The notes below the pieces were generated by a model. The model saw nothing but the letters and a program-made list of their open reading frames with translations, ran no database searches and was not told the DNA's origin. A DNA stretch of 64,000 nt from Hymenochaete sp. R1 (taxonomy: Eukaryota; Basidiomycota; Agaricomycetes; Hymenochaetales; Hymenochaetaceae): assembly GCA_019400425.1 (NCBI GenBank), contig JAFREE010000002.1:1-64000 (forward strand). Direction: 5' to 3'. The stretch's first letter is position 1. Each line of letters begins with the position of its first letter. Made by a program: the position numbers and the translations under genes. This document shows positions 37,460-50,329 of the stretch, one piece after another.

Positions 37460-39974
37460 ATGGCTAAATCATGGAGAGTCGTCGCACAACAGAAGAGCGC
37501 TGAAAGAGACCGCGCCATCGACGCAGCACGTGAGCGGCTCAAGTACGAGGATACACGCGTTAGTGAAGACGAAGAATACTTGTTCGCCTCAGGTACTGTC
37601 ACACGTACCCCACGTAACATCTCGCAACTGATAAACTGTATACTGCTCTTAGCCTCCGAAATTGCAGATAGGGTCAAAGCCGGGTCATGGACGGCCACAG
37701 GTGTAGTATCCGCATTCATAAGGCAAGCCATCCGAGCACACGACAAAACAAACTGTCTGACTGAAAGTATGTTGTACAATAATTGATCACGGCCCGGCCG
37801 AGCGTCTCAAACAGCTCATCTGACGACGTGTTTGAATTGGCTTGCATTTGAAGTCTTGTTCGAGGAGGCGTTAAGTCAGGCCGAGAAGATGGATAAGGAG
37901 TTCTCGACAAACGAGGTTCGGGGCTTATTTTATGGTGTGCCTGTGAGTCTCAAGGACCAAAGTACGTGTCTTTGTTTTCCGCTTTTCAACATAGAGTTGT
38001 ACACCCGAGTCTCTTCAAAGCGTGCGGGTCCATTTTATGATAATGGGTTGCTTACACGCTCTCGAGACTCGGTTCATTTGGGATTACGTTAATTTGACTG
38101 ATCGAGCACTGATGCTTCAAGTCAACAGTGGACGTCAAAGGGTACGATTCCTCGTGCGGATACACGACATGGGCGAACCGACCAGCGACGTCCGACTCGC
38201 AGCTCGCAAGCGAACTCCGCAAGGAAGGCGCTATAATCATCGCTAAGACGAATGTTCCGCAGACTATGCTTTCATTTGAGTGCAAGAACCCCCTATTTGG
38301 TCGAACGACCAACCCTTGGAACGATGAATATACATGCGGGGGCAGTTCAGGAGGCGAAGCTGCACTCCTCGCACAGAACGGCTCGGCGATAGGATTTGGG
38401 TCGGACGTCGGTGGCAGTCTTCGAATTCCTACTAGCTTCTGTGGAATTTACTCGTTGAAGCCCGGGTGGGGACGGTTCAGCAAATCTGGTGCTGCGAGTC
38501 CAAACCCTGGTTTCGAGGCAATTCCGACTGTTCTCGGTCCCATGGCAAGGTACGTTTCTGGTTCTTCTCGTCATCAAAACGGTGCTTTTCCCAAATATTC
38601 ATGAAATGCCCATACAGATCAGTGGGAGACCTGACGCTAGTATGTCGTGCTTTGTTTGGGAAACCCGGCCCAGCTCATGAGCTCCTTGTCCCGATGCCAT
38701 TTCGTGAAATAACTTTGCCCTCGAAACTGAGATTCGGATACTATACGTCTGGTCAGTCCTTCGTATTGAAATCTATCGGCCGCCGAGATTGACAAAAAAG
38801 TACCACGAAGATCTCTATGTCAAAGCATCACCAGTGAGTAAAAGGGCAGTCGTGGAGACTGTGGAAGCACTGCGAAAGGAGGGGCACGAATGTATTGAAT
38901 TTGAACCTATCCTCGGTACGTCAGCACACCTATCTAGCACCGATCGATCGTTTCTGAATTCCTGAACGAAAAACAAGCACAAGACGCAATGTATCTTTTT
39001 GCTTCATTGACTTCAGCTGACGGATACGGTACCCTTTTGAGCCATTTAAGTTCAGATCCTAAGGTTTGTCGGAGCAATAGAAATGCTTTTACGTCGTCGA
39101 CGGTCGATCACATAATGATGTCGGTTTCCAGGAAGACAGCTTGTTCCTGGTTACATTAGGCCCCAAACTCCCATGTACGTTGCCTCGGTTCTCGTCAATA
39201 ACGAAATGTCTTATCGGATCCTATCGCAATTGGTTTTTGGCCGATGAAAACCCCTTATCAGCTTTCTTGCGATGGGCTGCAGCATGGGCAATCAGAACGT
39301 TTATGGGCGACAACGCCTTCGCAACGAGTTTGGAGAGCTCAAGAATCAAGACGACGAGAGAATACTATGCGGACGTTGCGAAACGAGATAAGCTTCGGAA
39401 GCGATGGTACGAAGAGGTAAGCAGTCTAAATGTTTCTCATAGCATCCAAAGCCTCGGCCTCAACAAGCCGCTTCAAGGTTTGGGAGGCGCAAGGATTCGA
39501 CGGTATTATTGCTCCAGTACAAGCCATTCCCGCGATACCACATGGGTACGTTACACTTCCGAGACGATGTTCAAGTTGTCAGAAATCGCGTATTATCTCA
39601 CCCGGCCCGTGTTCTTTTACTTTGGTCACAGAGCATCGAAAACGCTTTCCCCCATCGCGGTAGCTACAATCTTATACAATGTCATTGACAGTCCCGTCGG
39701 TATAGTCCCAGTCACACGCGTCGACCCGAGTCGCGACGCGCTCACGAATGAATGGGATCGAACCTCGGGCCAAGGCAACGGCTCGTGCATCCTCGAGGAC
39801 GGTGTTTACCGGAACAAGAACGCGCCGTACGACCCTGTGAAGATGGCGGGGCTTCCTGTAGGGGTGCAGATCGTCGGAAAGAGCTTCGAAGACGAGAAAG
39901 TGCTGGCTATGATGAAGGTTGTCGACGATGCTCTCGGTAGTCGGGATTTCGGATCAAGGGCATGGAAAGGATGA
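37460..39974 (+). CDS. Amidase signature family hydrolase
   Basis: The start is MAKSWRVVAQQKSAERDRAI at 37460. The catalytic Lys lies in YGVPVSLKDQ (about 37930-37965). The Gly/Ser signature CGGSSGGEAALLA is at about 38337-38370, and the nucleophile Ser is in FGSDVGGSLRIP (about 38398-38430). The second half (DLTLVCRALFGKPGPAHEL, KEGHECIEFEP, ADGYGTLLSHL and the end AGLPVGVQIVGKSFEDEKVL-like) matches the fungal acetamidase/fatty-acid amide hydrolase group of about 550 residues. It hydrolyses a C-N amide bond; the substrate cannot be told from sequence. Exons between 38800 and 39130 are less certain. Confidence 0.88.
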
Positions 39975-40163
39975 GACCGCGATTCCTGTTGCACGTCGCA
40001 CATGAGCATCCCTCTCGTCATCCTCTCTTCTGTTCACCCATTTTTGGCGTCAGCTTCGTCTTCGTGTCCTAGGATAGCTGTATTAGGCTCAATGTACAAT
40101 CCAATATCAGGATACCATTGTCGAACGAACGCATAGCAACGTTATCAACGTGTGTTTTTCCCA

Positions 40164-40947
40164 CTACGAATTGACATCAATCCTATTATCCTTCCCTTTC
40201 AATCCATCCTCGCGACGTTTCTCCATCTAATATCAATAGACCCATCCGACGCACGAAACGCACACGTACGTATGCGTACGGCATCCAAGAGTGTCCACAA
40301 GTTATCGTTAATGAAATGAATGTTAGACGGAAAAAGGCAAAGATGATAGAGAATGGATAACGCCGTACCCATGCCTTCTTACAGTCCTTATACGAGTCGA
40401 AGAAGGGCTTGTTTTTTTTAAAAAAAAATCAATTCAAGATCAGCAACAAGGTTGCAAGCGGACCACTAACAAGACGCTGACCTTGCACAGATACTTATCC
40501 TGGAAGTCGTTCCGGTTCATACATTCCATGGACGCCTTAGCTGCAGCTTCACACGGGCTGTTCCAATAAATAACATTGCCGTGTTGGGGGACAAGAAGGG
40601 ATTGAGAGCGGTAAAGTTTCAAAAATAATTGCTTATGAGAGCTGAGCACATGCTAAAGTATTTGTTCCACTCACTCGACGAACTTGGTCACCACAGTCTT
40701 GCGTTCCTATAAAGAAAGAAAGTGATATCTCACACTGAGCATATCGCCGAAAAAACAAGGAAAAGGAGCATTCGAAGATGGTGTCTCTGAACAAACGATG
40801 AAGGAGAGGCCCCTCCATACCTCTTCAACCCTCCAAGAATTCTGAGAACTTTGAATCAAAATCGAAGCTGACCTTGAAATGTTTCTTGTAATCCTTCGGT
40901 ACCCTCACATCTTCAGAACTAGGGATTGAAGCGTCCGATTCCGTCAT
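40164..40947 (-). CDS. COX23: Cox23-like twin CX9C mitochondrial intermembrane-space protein
   Basis: Five short exons. The start MTESDASIPSSEDVRVPKDY is followed by KKHFK|ERKTVVTKFV, then D|PCEAAAKASMECMNRNDF, DKYLCK|PFFDSYKDCKKAW and a last exon MEKRREDGLKGKDNRIDVNS. After splicing both pairs of cysteines have CX9C spacing (CEAAAKASMEC and CKPFFDSYKDC), which supports the joins. Such proteins are imported through the Mia40 disulfide relay and fold as a helix pair; Cox23 assists copper delivery or cytochrome oxidase assembly. Total about 94 residues. The first intron, about 165 nt, is longer than usual here and may hide a tiny exon. CHCHD7/Cox23 fits better than Cox17 or Cox19. Confidence 0.83.
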
Positions 40948-41914
40948 GAGAGCAAGAAACCAACTTTCTCTTTTGGCGGTTTGTCCGAGTCGACGTCATC
41001 ACCGCCTCCATGACCACAACAAACAAATTTCACGTGGCAATCTTATTCCCGATCAATTCGGAAACTTATTCTTTTTAACACTCACTCACGATCATCCTCG
41101 CAGCGCCTCACAATCAGATTTAAAAATAGACTTCAAGCTTCTCGAGGACCCTCATATCGCCGATCAACAATCAATGTGTAATTTGTTCTTATGTCCTTCT
41201 ATGCCCCGAAGACTCGTAGAGAAGAAGGAAAGAGACGTTGAGAGCTTTATGAGCGATCGGTAAGCGAGATGTAGGATGTAGACTCGGAGCATATGCATGT
41301 ATATTGACGACGGGATGACGGAGATTGCCGTGAGCGGGTCGGAAGAGAGGAAGGGGGGAGATACTAGAGCTACAGTCAGCAAATGCGGAAAAGCAAAAAC
41401 ACGGAACACTAAGGGGAGAAGGGGGACGGAGAATGCGACGGAGAAAGCGGACGGAAGGTGGGGTTTCCCAGATGAAGAAAAAATACGAATGCAGAAGAAG
41501 GTTTTGGGTCAGCGAGAAGACGAATTGTAGTTCCCTGTTCTGTTGGCGTTGAACGAGTGCACAGGCGAACGGATAAATAATGTGTAAAAGTAAAAGGTGA
41601 GATGGAAAGTGAGTTGCTAGTATGATAAGGACACAAGACCTGGGTGTATCCAAGAAAGATGCAAAAGAAACGCGAGAGCAAAAGCAAAAGAATGAAGTAA
41701 GGGAAAACAAACGGAAATTTTTGAAAGAAGAAATAAGAGTGGAAGGGGGAAATATATAAAAATAAATTGACCTTATGGCGGTCTTTTCAGAGACGCTAAG
41801 AAAATAAAGATCCTGATAAATAATGATAGACCTACGACACGCAGATGCGTGTCTGTCCTCAAACTACACTGGCGCTATGGCATCGGGTGCAGACCCAAGC
41901 CCGCCCCGAAATAG
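40948..41914. other. Gene-free region between COX23 and second Zn2Cys6 gene
   Basis: About 970 bases hold the COX23 promoter (both flanking genes are on the minus strand) and the 3' end of the transcription factor transcript. Purine-rich blocks on the plus strand (41345-41540 and 41640-41760) give long pyrimidine-rich minus-strand frames with no family features. No RNA gene was recognised. Confidence 0.45.
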
Positions 41915-44900
41915 TCAACGAGGACCTTGAGGATGACTCCCTTCGTGAGAAGCTACCATGTGAATCTGCGGTACCGCCGAATGATGCTCCGAGAACTGCT
42001 GACGATTCTCCTCCGGTCGCCCGCCGTGACCAAAGCCATGTTGAATGACGTTTTGCTCTGGGAATCCAGCAACACACGGAGACGTTGGTACTCCGAGGTG
42101 TCCCGGGCTAAGGTTCCCCATGCTGACACCAACGCCACTTGAGAATGGATCGTGCTGTTGATAGGTTGCCGGGACGAGGAGGCGGCTCATTCCTGACGAA
42201 TGGGAACTCGGAGAACGCGGGAGGGGTGAGACGGGTGCACTGCCTGTGCTTCCTGGGGAGCTCGGGCCGCCGGGGACGGACAATCGAGGCGATAATAACT
42301 GTGGGCGTGGGGAGGTCGATGGATTCAGTGTCGTGGAGCTCATCGACCACCTTACGGGAGTCGAAGCTCCCGACGAATGTCCGAGCGGCTCGTCGGGCAT
42401 GACATCCAGAAGTCCGACAGATTTAAGGGACGGGAGGGATTGAGGGTCGCGACCTCGTAGCGTGGAAGTTGAAGATAAAGCAGGGGATGCCTGGGGGAGC
42501 AGGGAAGGGCTGCCGGATTCGCTTTGGCGAGTGACTGAATCGATAACGACGTCTGGGACGTTCCAAGGCGGTACAGACGCCGAAGAAGATGGCCCAGCGT
42601 CTGCAAGCAAGCTATCAGTGACCAAAGCATACACAGAAATTGCGAACTGATAGGCACGAACCATCCTCTCCGAAAGCCGATTTGGTACTTTGAATGTCTG
42701 GATGAACTGACGTAGGGCCCCAAAGCTCCTCCCACAGCCTGATCCACATATCAAGCTGTGATAGATCGTCCGCAGTGGCCTGATCGGCTTCTAGATTAAC
42801 TCCCTCCAGCTGAGTCGTATTCGTACTCGACGGCGCCCCAATATTATCCAATGAGCTGCTTCCTAGCCCCACAGTGGGATAACTGCTCGCATGTGGTCCG
42901 CAGTAGTGTATCCAGAGAACAGTTCCCACTGAAACAAAGGATAACTGGTGAGTCTCTCGCCTTATCAACCTTTCAATTAAAGATAGCCAAGACACCCACA
43001 GAGTATGCTATTACGTGCTCTGGGACCCAGGGCGTTGACGATGGTGGGAACAGCCACGAGCGCCGCTGCATGGTCACGGCAGGGCCCTTGATGAAGCTTT
43101 TGTCGTATCTGCATAGTAATTCAGCGTTAGCTTCGCGCATTCCCCTCCCCGTTGCTAAGCGAGATGAAAAACCGCCGTCCGAAGTTACAAACCAAAAAAA
43201 AGTCGGCGAACTCAAATAGAATAGGTGGGTAGGGTTCCACGCGCGTGCCATGATAAACTGTGCGGGATCGGAGTTCGGGCAGAATGAAAGACAGGTGACT
43301 TACATCGCTCAGAGCCAAAATAGCGCTAAAGTAGATGATGTGCATGAAGCAGAAACACCATGCGCTTGTGTTTGAGCCGGTCTGCCACATCGATAGTTGA
43401 GCTTGTAGATTCTCGTCCGTGTATTTGATGTGGTCAGCAAGGTCTTGAAGCCACTCCTTTGAGGGTTGGAAGTGTTATCAATTTTTTTTTTAATTTTAAA
43501 AAAATCGGCGAAGTGGTTGTATTGGTCGTTATGGTCGAAAGAATAGCGTTATCGATGTGAGTCATGAGGCCGTCAAAGAACAAGAGAGCATTCATTGTAT
43601 GGCATGGTCAGCAGACGGGGACGCGAGCGTATCTGAATTAAACTCACCTCGAGATTCTTCTCGCAAACTACAAGGATTTGAAGGTTCGGCGCTAGCGTGA
43701 CCAGAAGATGAGCCACCCGTCATAATTAAAAAAGAACGAGAAGGGTCATACTTGGTGCGTTACAACGTTCAATTTCCAGTAAGATGGTCAGCACCCGCAC
43801 GACTTGCCCTAACTCGGATGTGTCATAGGTCTTCAATGCTGCGAGGGTGATATACTCCGCTTTATCTGATTCATAGAGTCGTCTGTAAGGAGAGTTACCC
43901 ACAAAGTTCACTATTGAAAGTACAAACCTGAGCCAATGTCGAGTGCCATGTCAAACGTTGTTTCGTCGCACGGAAGTCGGACGCCGGCCAAGTCGTCCCT
44001 TCTGTAAGTCGTTGGTAGGCCGTTGAATATAGCCAACAACAACTCATTCACGTGTAATATCCAAAACGTTCTTCTCGCACTCTCGCGGTGAATTGGGCGT
44101 TCATGAGGCTCCATCGAATCCAACACTTCGCAAGTCGGTTGTTCGTCTTGTCCTGGAAACCCCATAGTACGAAGAAGACGATACGCCAATGCTGTGTTTG
44201 TCAAGCCGTTAGTATCCGACCTCTGGTTGGAGTTTGAAGAGAGTCAATCGAACCAAAAAGCTGGGTACCCCCTTCCGCGGATTTTTCGTGGTACATTTTG
44301 TGCATCTGCATCAGTACTAGTGCCTGCGCCGCTTCGACGCCTGTGACCACTAACCGGCCCTCCGCATCAAACAGCGAGCCGTAGGCAGCATCCGAGAATT
44401 GTATACCTGACTCCCGTACGGAAGATTTGCGAATGTCTGGGTGCATCGAGAGGGGGGCTGCATTCGCGCAGATGGCGTTGAGGAGATAATCTGGTACTCG
44501 GTTGCGACACAAGTCCGAATAGAACGAAGGTGCATGGAACATAAGACGATGTGGGTGGCAGTGAGCGAAGAAAACTAGAATGTACGTTAGACTGGGTTAG
44601 TTTGTGCTTTTTAAGACCGCTTCATTCCGCTTCGAAGAGATGATTATCGCCGCAATCAACGAGAACTTTCAAAAATATACAAGATGCAATCCAAATGATG
44701 ATGAACGTGCTGTGGAGGCGCAAAGTCGGAGAAGTTAAGGGAAGGAAAACACGCGAGAAAAATATGATAGTCATTCCAGTCTGATGAAAGAGAATGCCGG
44801 AACGAGATCTAATACCCCATTTCCTTTCAAAAAGACAAGAGCATAGCTGATCTAACTTACGATTGACTAGTTCACGAAGGACATGCTTCTGGATGACGCC

Positions 44901-45771
44901 AGAAGACAATGTGCTGGTAGCTCGCCTGTAGGCAGAGAAGTCCGGCATTGAAAGAGTGAGACCGAGACCAGGACCAGCTTCGGGCCGTCGTAATTGCGAA
45001 ATGCAAGAGTCACTGCCCGAATCAGTCCTTTGGCGCTTGGAAGCAGGCGATCGATCCTCCAACGCATTGCTATCAGCTGCTGAGGTTCCCGAGGGCCCTG
45101 CAAAATACGAAGGTCCGGGCACGTCAGAAATCTGGTACGGATCCGAACGTCCAAGCTGCTCGTCCGGAGGACGATATGAGCCCGAAGTAGCGCTTGGCGT
45201 CAATAAATTGATGCCCGAAGGACTTCGAGCGGGGGCATCCGAGCGTGCGTTGCTCATGTCCGGGCGATTCGCATAAGGAGCTGGGACGGGCTTTCCAGTT
45301 GCGTCGGTGTATGTGCACTCTTTGGTTGCATAATAACTGATGTGCGAGACAAAGATTGAGGGAAAAGAAAACAAAGAACATGGGAAAGTCTGACTGACCA
45401 ATTACTGCAAGGAGCTTCAAAAATCAGAATACGATGAAATTAGGATCGGGGAACGGAGACGAGGAGGACGGGGAAAGCAAGACCCTTACCCGTTCCATCG
45501 CATCGGCGCTTTGATTTGTGACAGGCATCGCAAGCCTAGCAGTACAATGTATATTGGTAATGAGAAACGACTGAGAATGGAGGGGAGAGGGGGGAAAGCT
45601 GACTTTGACTAGACGCTTTCGTTTTGGACCGCGAAAGGGGCCTGAAGAGGCTGTCCTTGCCTCTGGGGAATTGGTTGCGGACATGGAGCTGGGAGGTAGC
45701 TGGCGGATTGGATTTAAAAACGAGGAGGCAGCTGAGTGCCTATGGTTTACGGGATGGGAGCCGGATGGCAT
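41915..45771 (-). CDS. Zn2Cys6 transcription factor with fungal-specific regulatory domain
   Basis: After a basic leader (GPFRGPKRKRLVK) three exons build the zinc cluster: ACDACHKSKRRCDGT|APCSN|CYYATKECTYTD. The spacing is C-x2-C-x6-C-x5-C-x2-C-x6-C. Two in-frame starts exist: 45771, and 45684 giving MSATNSPEARTASS. The linker is Ser/Pro-rich with a possible nuclear signal (SPASKRQRTD). The fungal transcription factor domain spans about 44900-42700 with MFHAPSFYSDLCRNRVPDYL, LVLMQMHKMYHEKSAEGG, AYRLLRTMGFPGQDEQ and ESARRTFWILHVNELLLAIF. The last exon is a Ser/Pro-rich tail with STSPRPQLLSPRLSVPGGPS. Targets are unknown. The YY-Cys cluster resembles a group common in basidiomycetes. The exons between 42950 and 43900 are approximate. 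Confidence 0.83.
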
Positions 45772-45785
45772 ATGCAGAGGGATGT

Positions 45786-45900
45786 ATAGAAAGAGAACTT
45801 GAAAGAGAAAGGAAAGGTCAAAAGAAAGCGAGAATGAAGAAAGAAAGAAAGAAAGAAAGGGAAGGAAGGAAGGTCAGTCGAGGAGGAGGAAGAGGAGGAT
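45786..45900 (+). repeat. Purine tract with GAAA repeats
   Basis: More than 100 bases are almost entirely A and G, with runs of GAAA and GGAA units (about 45838-45880) and then GGA/GAG units. It lies just upstream of the start of the second Zn2Cys6 gene, so in its transcript it would be a pyrimidine-rich leader segment. It is a simple-sequence region, not a gene. Confidence 0.8.
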
Positions 45901-45988
45901 GAACATGGTGGTTTGAGAGAAAGGAGAGTTCATGGTATCGACAACCACCCAGCCCAGCTCTCAGAGAAAAAGTCGGAGCTCTGTCTCT

Positions 45989-46320
45989 CTCTCTTTCTCT
46001 TCATCTCAGATTTCTCTCTTCCCAAATCTCACACATTCACACACCCACCCACCCCACACAGCCTTTCTTACGGCTCACTCACGGCTCCTCTCGTCCCGTC
46101 GGCATCTCTCATCTCACTTATATGCACCATCACATCATCACTTTTATTATTATTATCATTATCAATATTTTTTTATTGCCTACGACCTACCCACGTTGCT
46201 CTCTGCCGCCCCTGGCTGGTCCACCTCGTTTCATATTGATACTTTTCTCTCTTTCTCGTCATCGTCGTCTTCCTCACTTCCTTCATTGTCGCCTTGTTCA
46301 CCTCTTTCCATCTGAAGAGA
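45989..46320 (+). repeat. Pyrimidine-rich low-complexity region
   Basis: CT-rich sequence with CTCTCTCTCTTTCTCTT, CACAC runs and TTATTATTATTATCATTATC is found here. It is the opposite strand polarity of the adjoining purine block. The deduced peptides are Ser/Leu-rich only because of base content. Confidence 0.7.
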
Positions 46321-49059
46321 TCCTCGCTCTTATATAGAAAAAAATTATAGAATCGAATCCAAGCTAAACTTGGCTCCAATGCGTCGCCGTCCCTTTCCTA
46401 TCTCAATACCGTCCTTCGTCGTTACCTCCATATGCTCGTCGGTTGTCGTCAACAGTGACGACAATCCCATAAACCTTCAGCTGAGACGAGCTCGTTCCGC
46501 GAAGCGAAAGCGACGGTGACAGTGACGACGACGACAATGAAGAAGCAGTTAGGAAGGGAAAAAGAAAGAAAGAAAAGAAAGAAAATTGTTCCCAGCGAAT
46601 CAGAGAATCCAAAGGAAGACCGGAGCCGTCGCATCATCGGGGAAAGAGAAATCCGGCTTCAGCCATCCCTTAACGCTTGACGCTTCCCAATCAATCTTTT
46701 TTCAATCTCTGAACCTTTTCTCTACGACCTCTCGCCAGAACCTCTACCTTCAGGCAGCTGCGAAAGAAGAAACGAGAGGCTACTAGAACAAAGAACCCGA
46801 GAGATCCACTCGTAGCTAGCACTAGCCGTCGTCTCGAGAAATCCCCATCGAATTACGAGTAGTAACAGAACTTTAGCACCACAATAACCCGTCTCCGAGT
46901 CGTCGTCTCCGTCGCCCCGCTACCGCTTCTCCGTCTCGTGGATCTCTCGTGGCACAAGATCGTTAGAATATTAAATGGAAAGGAAGCGCTCGTTCCGACC
47001 CGTGTTTCGTTTTCGAAAGGCGACGGAGCGACGATACGCGCGACCAGACCAGACCAGATGAAACCTGCTGACCAAGAAGAAGAAAACCAAATAGTAATAA
47101 ATAGAGCCGCCCGGGATCTCGGCTCTTCATCTTCATCTGCTCCGAGCTGTCGGAGCTCTTGGTCGGAGGGACAGAAACGCGTAGGCCGGCCCGCTTCTTC
47201 CCACGCGTCAACTCCTGTACCAGATTATTAATATTAATTAGCAACCTGGTCCTCCTACCAGTACCAGTACCAGCGGTATCAAAATACGAGGAACAGATGC
47301 ACAACTCGAACCACGCATCGAATAATAACCCGAATGTCCACTGCAAACTACTAGTAGTACTCTGGCCCATACAGCTTCCCTCCCGATACGCAACGCACAC
47401 GAGCCCAACTAACTCACGCTCCTGAATTCTCAAATCGAATCTCAGAAGAACCCGAGACACCGCCCTCAAGTTCCCCGTCCCTCGCCCCCCTCGCCCCTAA
47501 GCTCCTCAAGCCAGGCCAGGTAAAACCCGCTTAACTCACACGCTTACCCGCCTCACGCCTCACCAATCGCCTCTGCGCGCAAGCCGCAAAACGATTTTCA
47601 GCCACGTTCCATTCGCCGTCCCCCACAGCGCTACCGCATTCCGCAGCAGCCCCCCGCATCAGATTCACTGGGTTCACCGAAAACTACGTGAGTAAAGTGA
47701 ACCTGAGGAATGCCGGCATATACACACGCATCGCGGGTTACCAATGCGCATGTTACTTTTTCTAATACTTTTTTGCTAAGCGCTAAGCTCCAAGACCTCT
47801 CTGGAATTGCCGACCTGTGTACCGACAGCAGCCGAAACTTGAAGCACGAAACAGGAAATAGCTCCGAAGGGTTTTCTGGTCAGGTTCTGGTGACGACCCG
47901 GAGTACACGGTGACGGAGCGAGAAGTACGGGCTTGTTGGGTTATATCACTGTTGATGGTGAAACTCCGAGTTCAAGAGTAGGGTGAGCAAGCAGCAAGCA
48001 AGGGACTTGTAACACTTACCCCTCTCACTCCATTCACCATCACTGCATCGTCGATAGACTTGGACTCTCTGCGATCTCAATCACTCAAATCCTCTCCGTG
48101 AACGTCAAAATGCAGCACACTTGTCAATTCAGCAGCTTCGATCCTTGCCAAAGCTCTTCGGGAAAAGTACTACATGAACGAAAGTTTCGGATGTTTAGCG
48201 CCTCGCGCGGTCGTACCAGCGCCCCGTGTCTACTAGTATCTTACTATCTAGCATTAGCTCAGACTACTAACGAACGACAAACGGACGCGAACGATGTCGG
48301 CATCCACATCCGCATCGAAACAAAGGGAAGTACGAAATACGAAATGGAGGGAGAGAGGAGGGGGATTCTCTTTTAGCTTGAAACTCCCGACTCCCGACCC
48401 CGCCATCGCCACCATGCCGTTTCGTTATCCGCCATACCGACGCCTTTATACGGAATTGTTATTGAATTCAGCATCCGAGTCAATGACTTTCATTGTCACT
48501 AGTGGTGCTCTATAGAGATAGAGATAAGGGCCAAACGACGAAGTCTCGGCCGAGGATTCGTATTCATATTCACGTTTCTCTAAGGGAAGAAGACTTGTCT
48601 ATCACAATCACATATACCAGTATTACTATCTAGCTGGCTTGTATGTTGATAATTAATGTTAGCAATCATCACCCGGCATCCGAAAGTGTAGTGGAAGGTG
48701 ATGTGGTGCGTGATGGAATGTTAATGCAGGAAAGAAGGAAGAAAGCACGGAAAGGTTGGTAGCAATTTGAATGAATTCTTAATGCCCTGGAGCTCGATGC
48801 TGTTGAGCGTCCGGTTGTTGAATACAGAAAATTTAGGGCGGCTTGCGGACACCATCGTAAAGCTCTTGCCTTTAGCGAGTGCCATCTTCGAACACACCTT
48901 ATTGCACCCCTCACATTACGTCTCGAAACCCGCTCAGCGGAATAAATGCGAAATCCCGTTTTACATGCATGAAATTCGCCTTTTGGAGCATACAAATACG
49001 TGACATGAGGCAATAGAGGACATAGACAAAAAGAAGAAAACAAGCAGAGAAGTACATGT

Positions 49060-49912
49060 TTACTTCAATGGGATGCTAAGGAGAAAAAGTAGGAGGGACA
49101 TTCAGTAACCGCTTTCAACCCCGAGGAAGTGAGATGAGAAACTCACAATCGCGACGCTAAGGAAATCGGCGCCATGATAATCAACAAAACTTCCAAGACG
49201 TGAACGACTTCTAGACTTACAATGTGTCGCACCAATCTAGATTCGCGTTTAGAGCAAACATTAATAAACATTCTTTTATGCCACCTTAAGGAGATGCAAG
49301 GACTCACACCCGGACGACCGTGTTTAACGGGCTTGTATGAGCACGAGAATTCGGCGAGGTAGTGACCCGTCATCTCGGGCTTGATTTCCACAGAGTTGAA
49401 CACCTTTCCGTTGTAGATACCTACGACAGACCCGATCATCTCTGGCACGACAATCATGTTGCGCAGATGCGTCTTCACGACCGCGGGCTTTTCGTTAGGC
49501 GGGGCGGCTTTCTTCGCTTTGCGGAGCTTTTTAATGAGACCCATCGGCTTCTTCTTCAGGCCACGCTGGAACCGACGGCGGGCGCGGGCATGGACGAGCT
49601 AAGGTGTGTGATCGTGTGTGTAAGCGATGGCTTAGAATGTGGTATTCTGGCATGAATAGGCGCATCTCATACCTCAACAAACTGGCACAGAAGTCAGTAT
49701 ATGTATAATTACAAGTCAAGAGTTACACGCACGTCTTCGTTGCTCAAATCCAGGAGCTTATCAAGTTCAACACCACGGTACGAAAAGGTCCTGAAGGTCC
49801 TCCTCTTCTTGAGCTCGGCAGCGACAGTTGGGTCCGTGATATCAGCGTCAGCCTGCCAGAACAAACTTTCGATAAGCCTCCACATCAACCCACACACGAG
49901 CAATCCGACCAA
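49060..49912 (-). CDS. RPS15: 40S ribosomal protein uS19 (RPS15)
   Basis: The start codon (49910-49912) is a complete exon followed at once by an intron with GTTGGT. Exon 2 reads [40 protein letters not shown]. The next exons give [40 protein letters not shown] and [33 protein letters not shown], stop at 49060. The final joins (GIGATH|SSRF|IPLK) restore the universal C-terminus. uS19 is part of the head of the small subunit near the decoding site. It is divergent from the P2 gene. The gene is cut into at least six exons, typical of ribosomal protein genes in this group. Confidence 0.95.
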
Positions 49913-50329
49913 CCATCGTAGGTTATTATTCGTGTTCCTGTAGATTTGAGAAAAGAGGGGTCGACGACGAATAGCAGTACTCGCACTCGCAGTTACACTT
50001 AGCGACGTTAGCGTGGACGATCAAGGCGATCACATGAGGAGTCCTGTACAGCAGCTTGTTACATAATCAATGCTCTCAGAAACAACGCGCTCACAATAGT
50101 TACTCACATAATCCAATCCTCTCGGACAGAATCCTCAAGTCTTCCTTCAGGGATTAAAAGTGCGTCCAATGCTCTCGGAGCACTAGGAAGATTGTGACTG
50201 ACTTGACTCTAAGCGATTTGCGGCTGCCCACTCTAACCGAACCACCAGACGAATATCCAGTACGCATTCCCTCACAGATCCAGCTCGATCCACGGAAGAC
50301 TTTGGGTTTCTTAATTTTGAATTCCAGAA
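49913..50329. promoter_or_regulatory. Divergent promoter of RPS15 and P2 genes
   Basis: 417 bases lie between the start codons of two divergent ribosomal protein genes. The P2 side contains a GT..AG pair, 50260-50327 (GTACGC to TTCCAG), ending two bases before the ATG, so a 5'-UTR intron of 68 nt is likely. No named ribosomal-gene element is recognised with certainty. Confidence 0.6.

Larger units (their letters stand above)
45772..49059. other. 3.3 kb gene-free region upstream of the second Zn2Cys6 gene
   Basis: No recognisable gene on either strand over nearly 3.3 kb, in a window where genes are otherwise one per 2-3 kb. A purine-rich block (45786-45900) with GAAA repeats is followed by a pyrimidine-rich block (45989-46320) and another GAAA block (46547-46588). 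Between 46938 and 47470 long frames overlap on opposite strands without domain features, as expected from base composition. It may carry a long regulated 5' leader of the transcription factor or a noncoding RNA. That is inference. Confidence 0.5.

Noticed and set aside
40405..40432. T-run followed by A-run as a possible hairpin terminator
   Set aside because: It lies inside an intron of COX23 and simple T/A runs are common in these introns; polymerase II genes do not use such terminators.
41189..41710. Minus-strand frame of 173 codons rich in Ser, Phe and Leu
   Set aside because: It is the complement of purine-rich noncoding sequence with no family features and overlaps two other open frames.
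45913..46337. Plus-strand Ser/Leu-rich frames in the CT-rich block
   Set aside because: Residue content follows the pyrimidine repeats; several frames are open at once, as expected for low-complexity DNA.
46938..47469. Long frames on both strands in the gene-free region (97 and 168 codons)
   Set aside because: They overlap on opposite strands, have no recognisable domain or splice continuation, and arise from locally biased composition.
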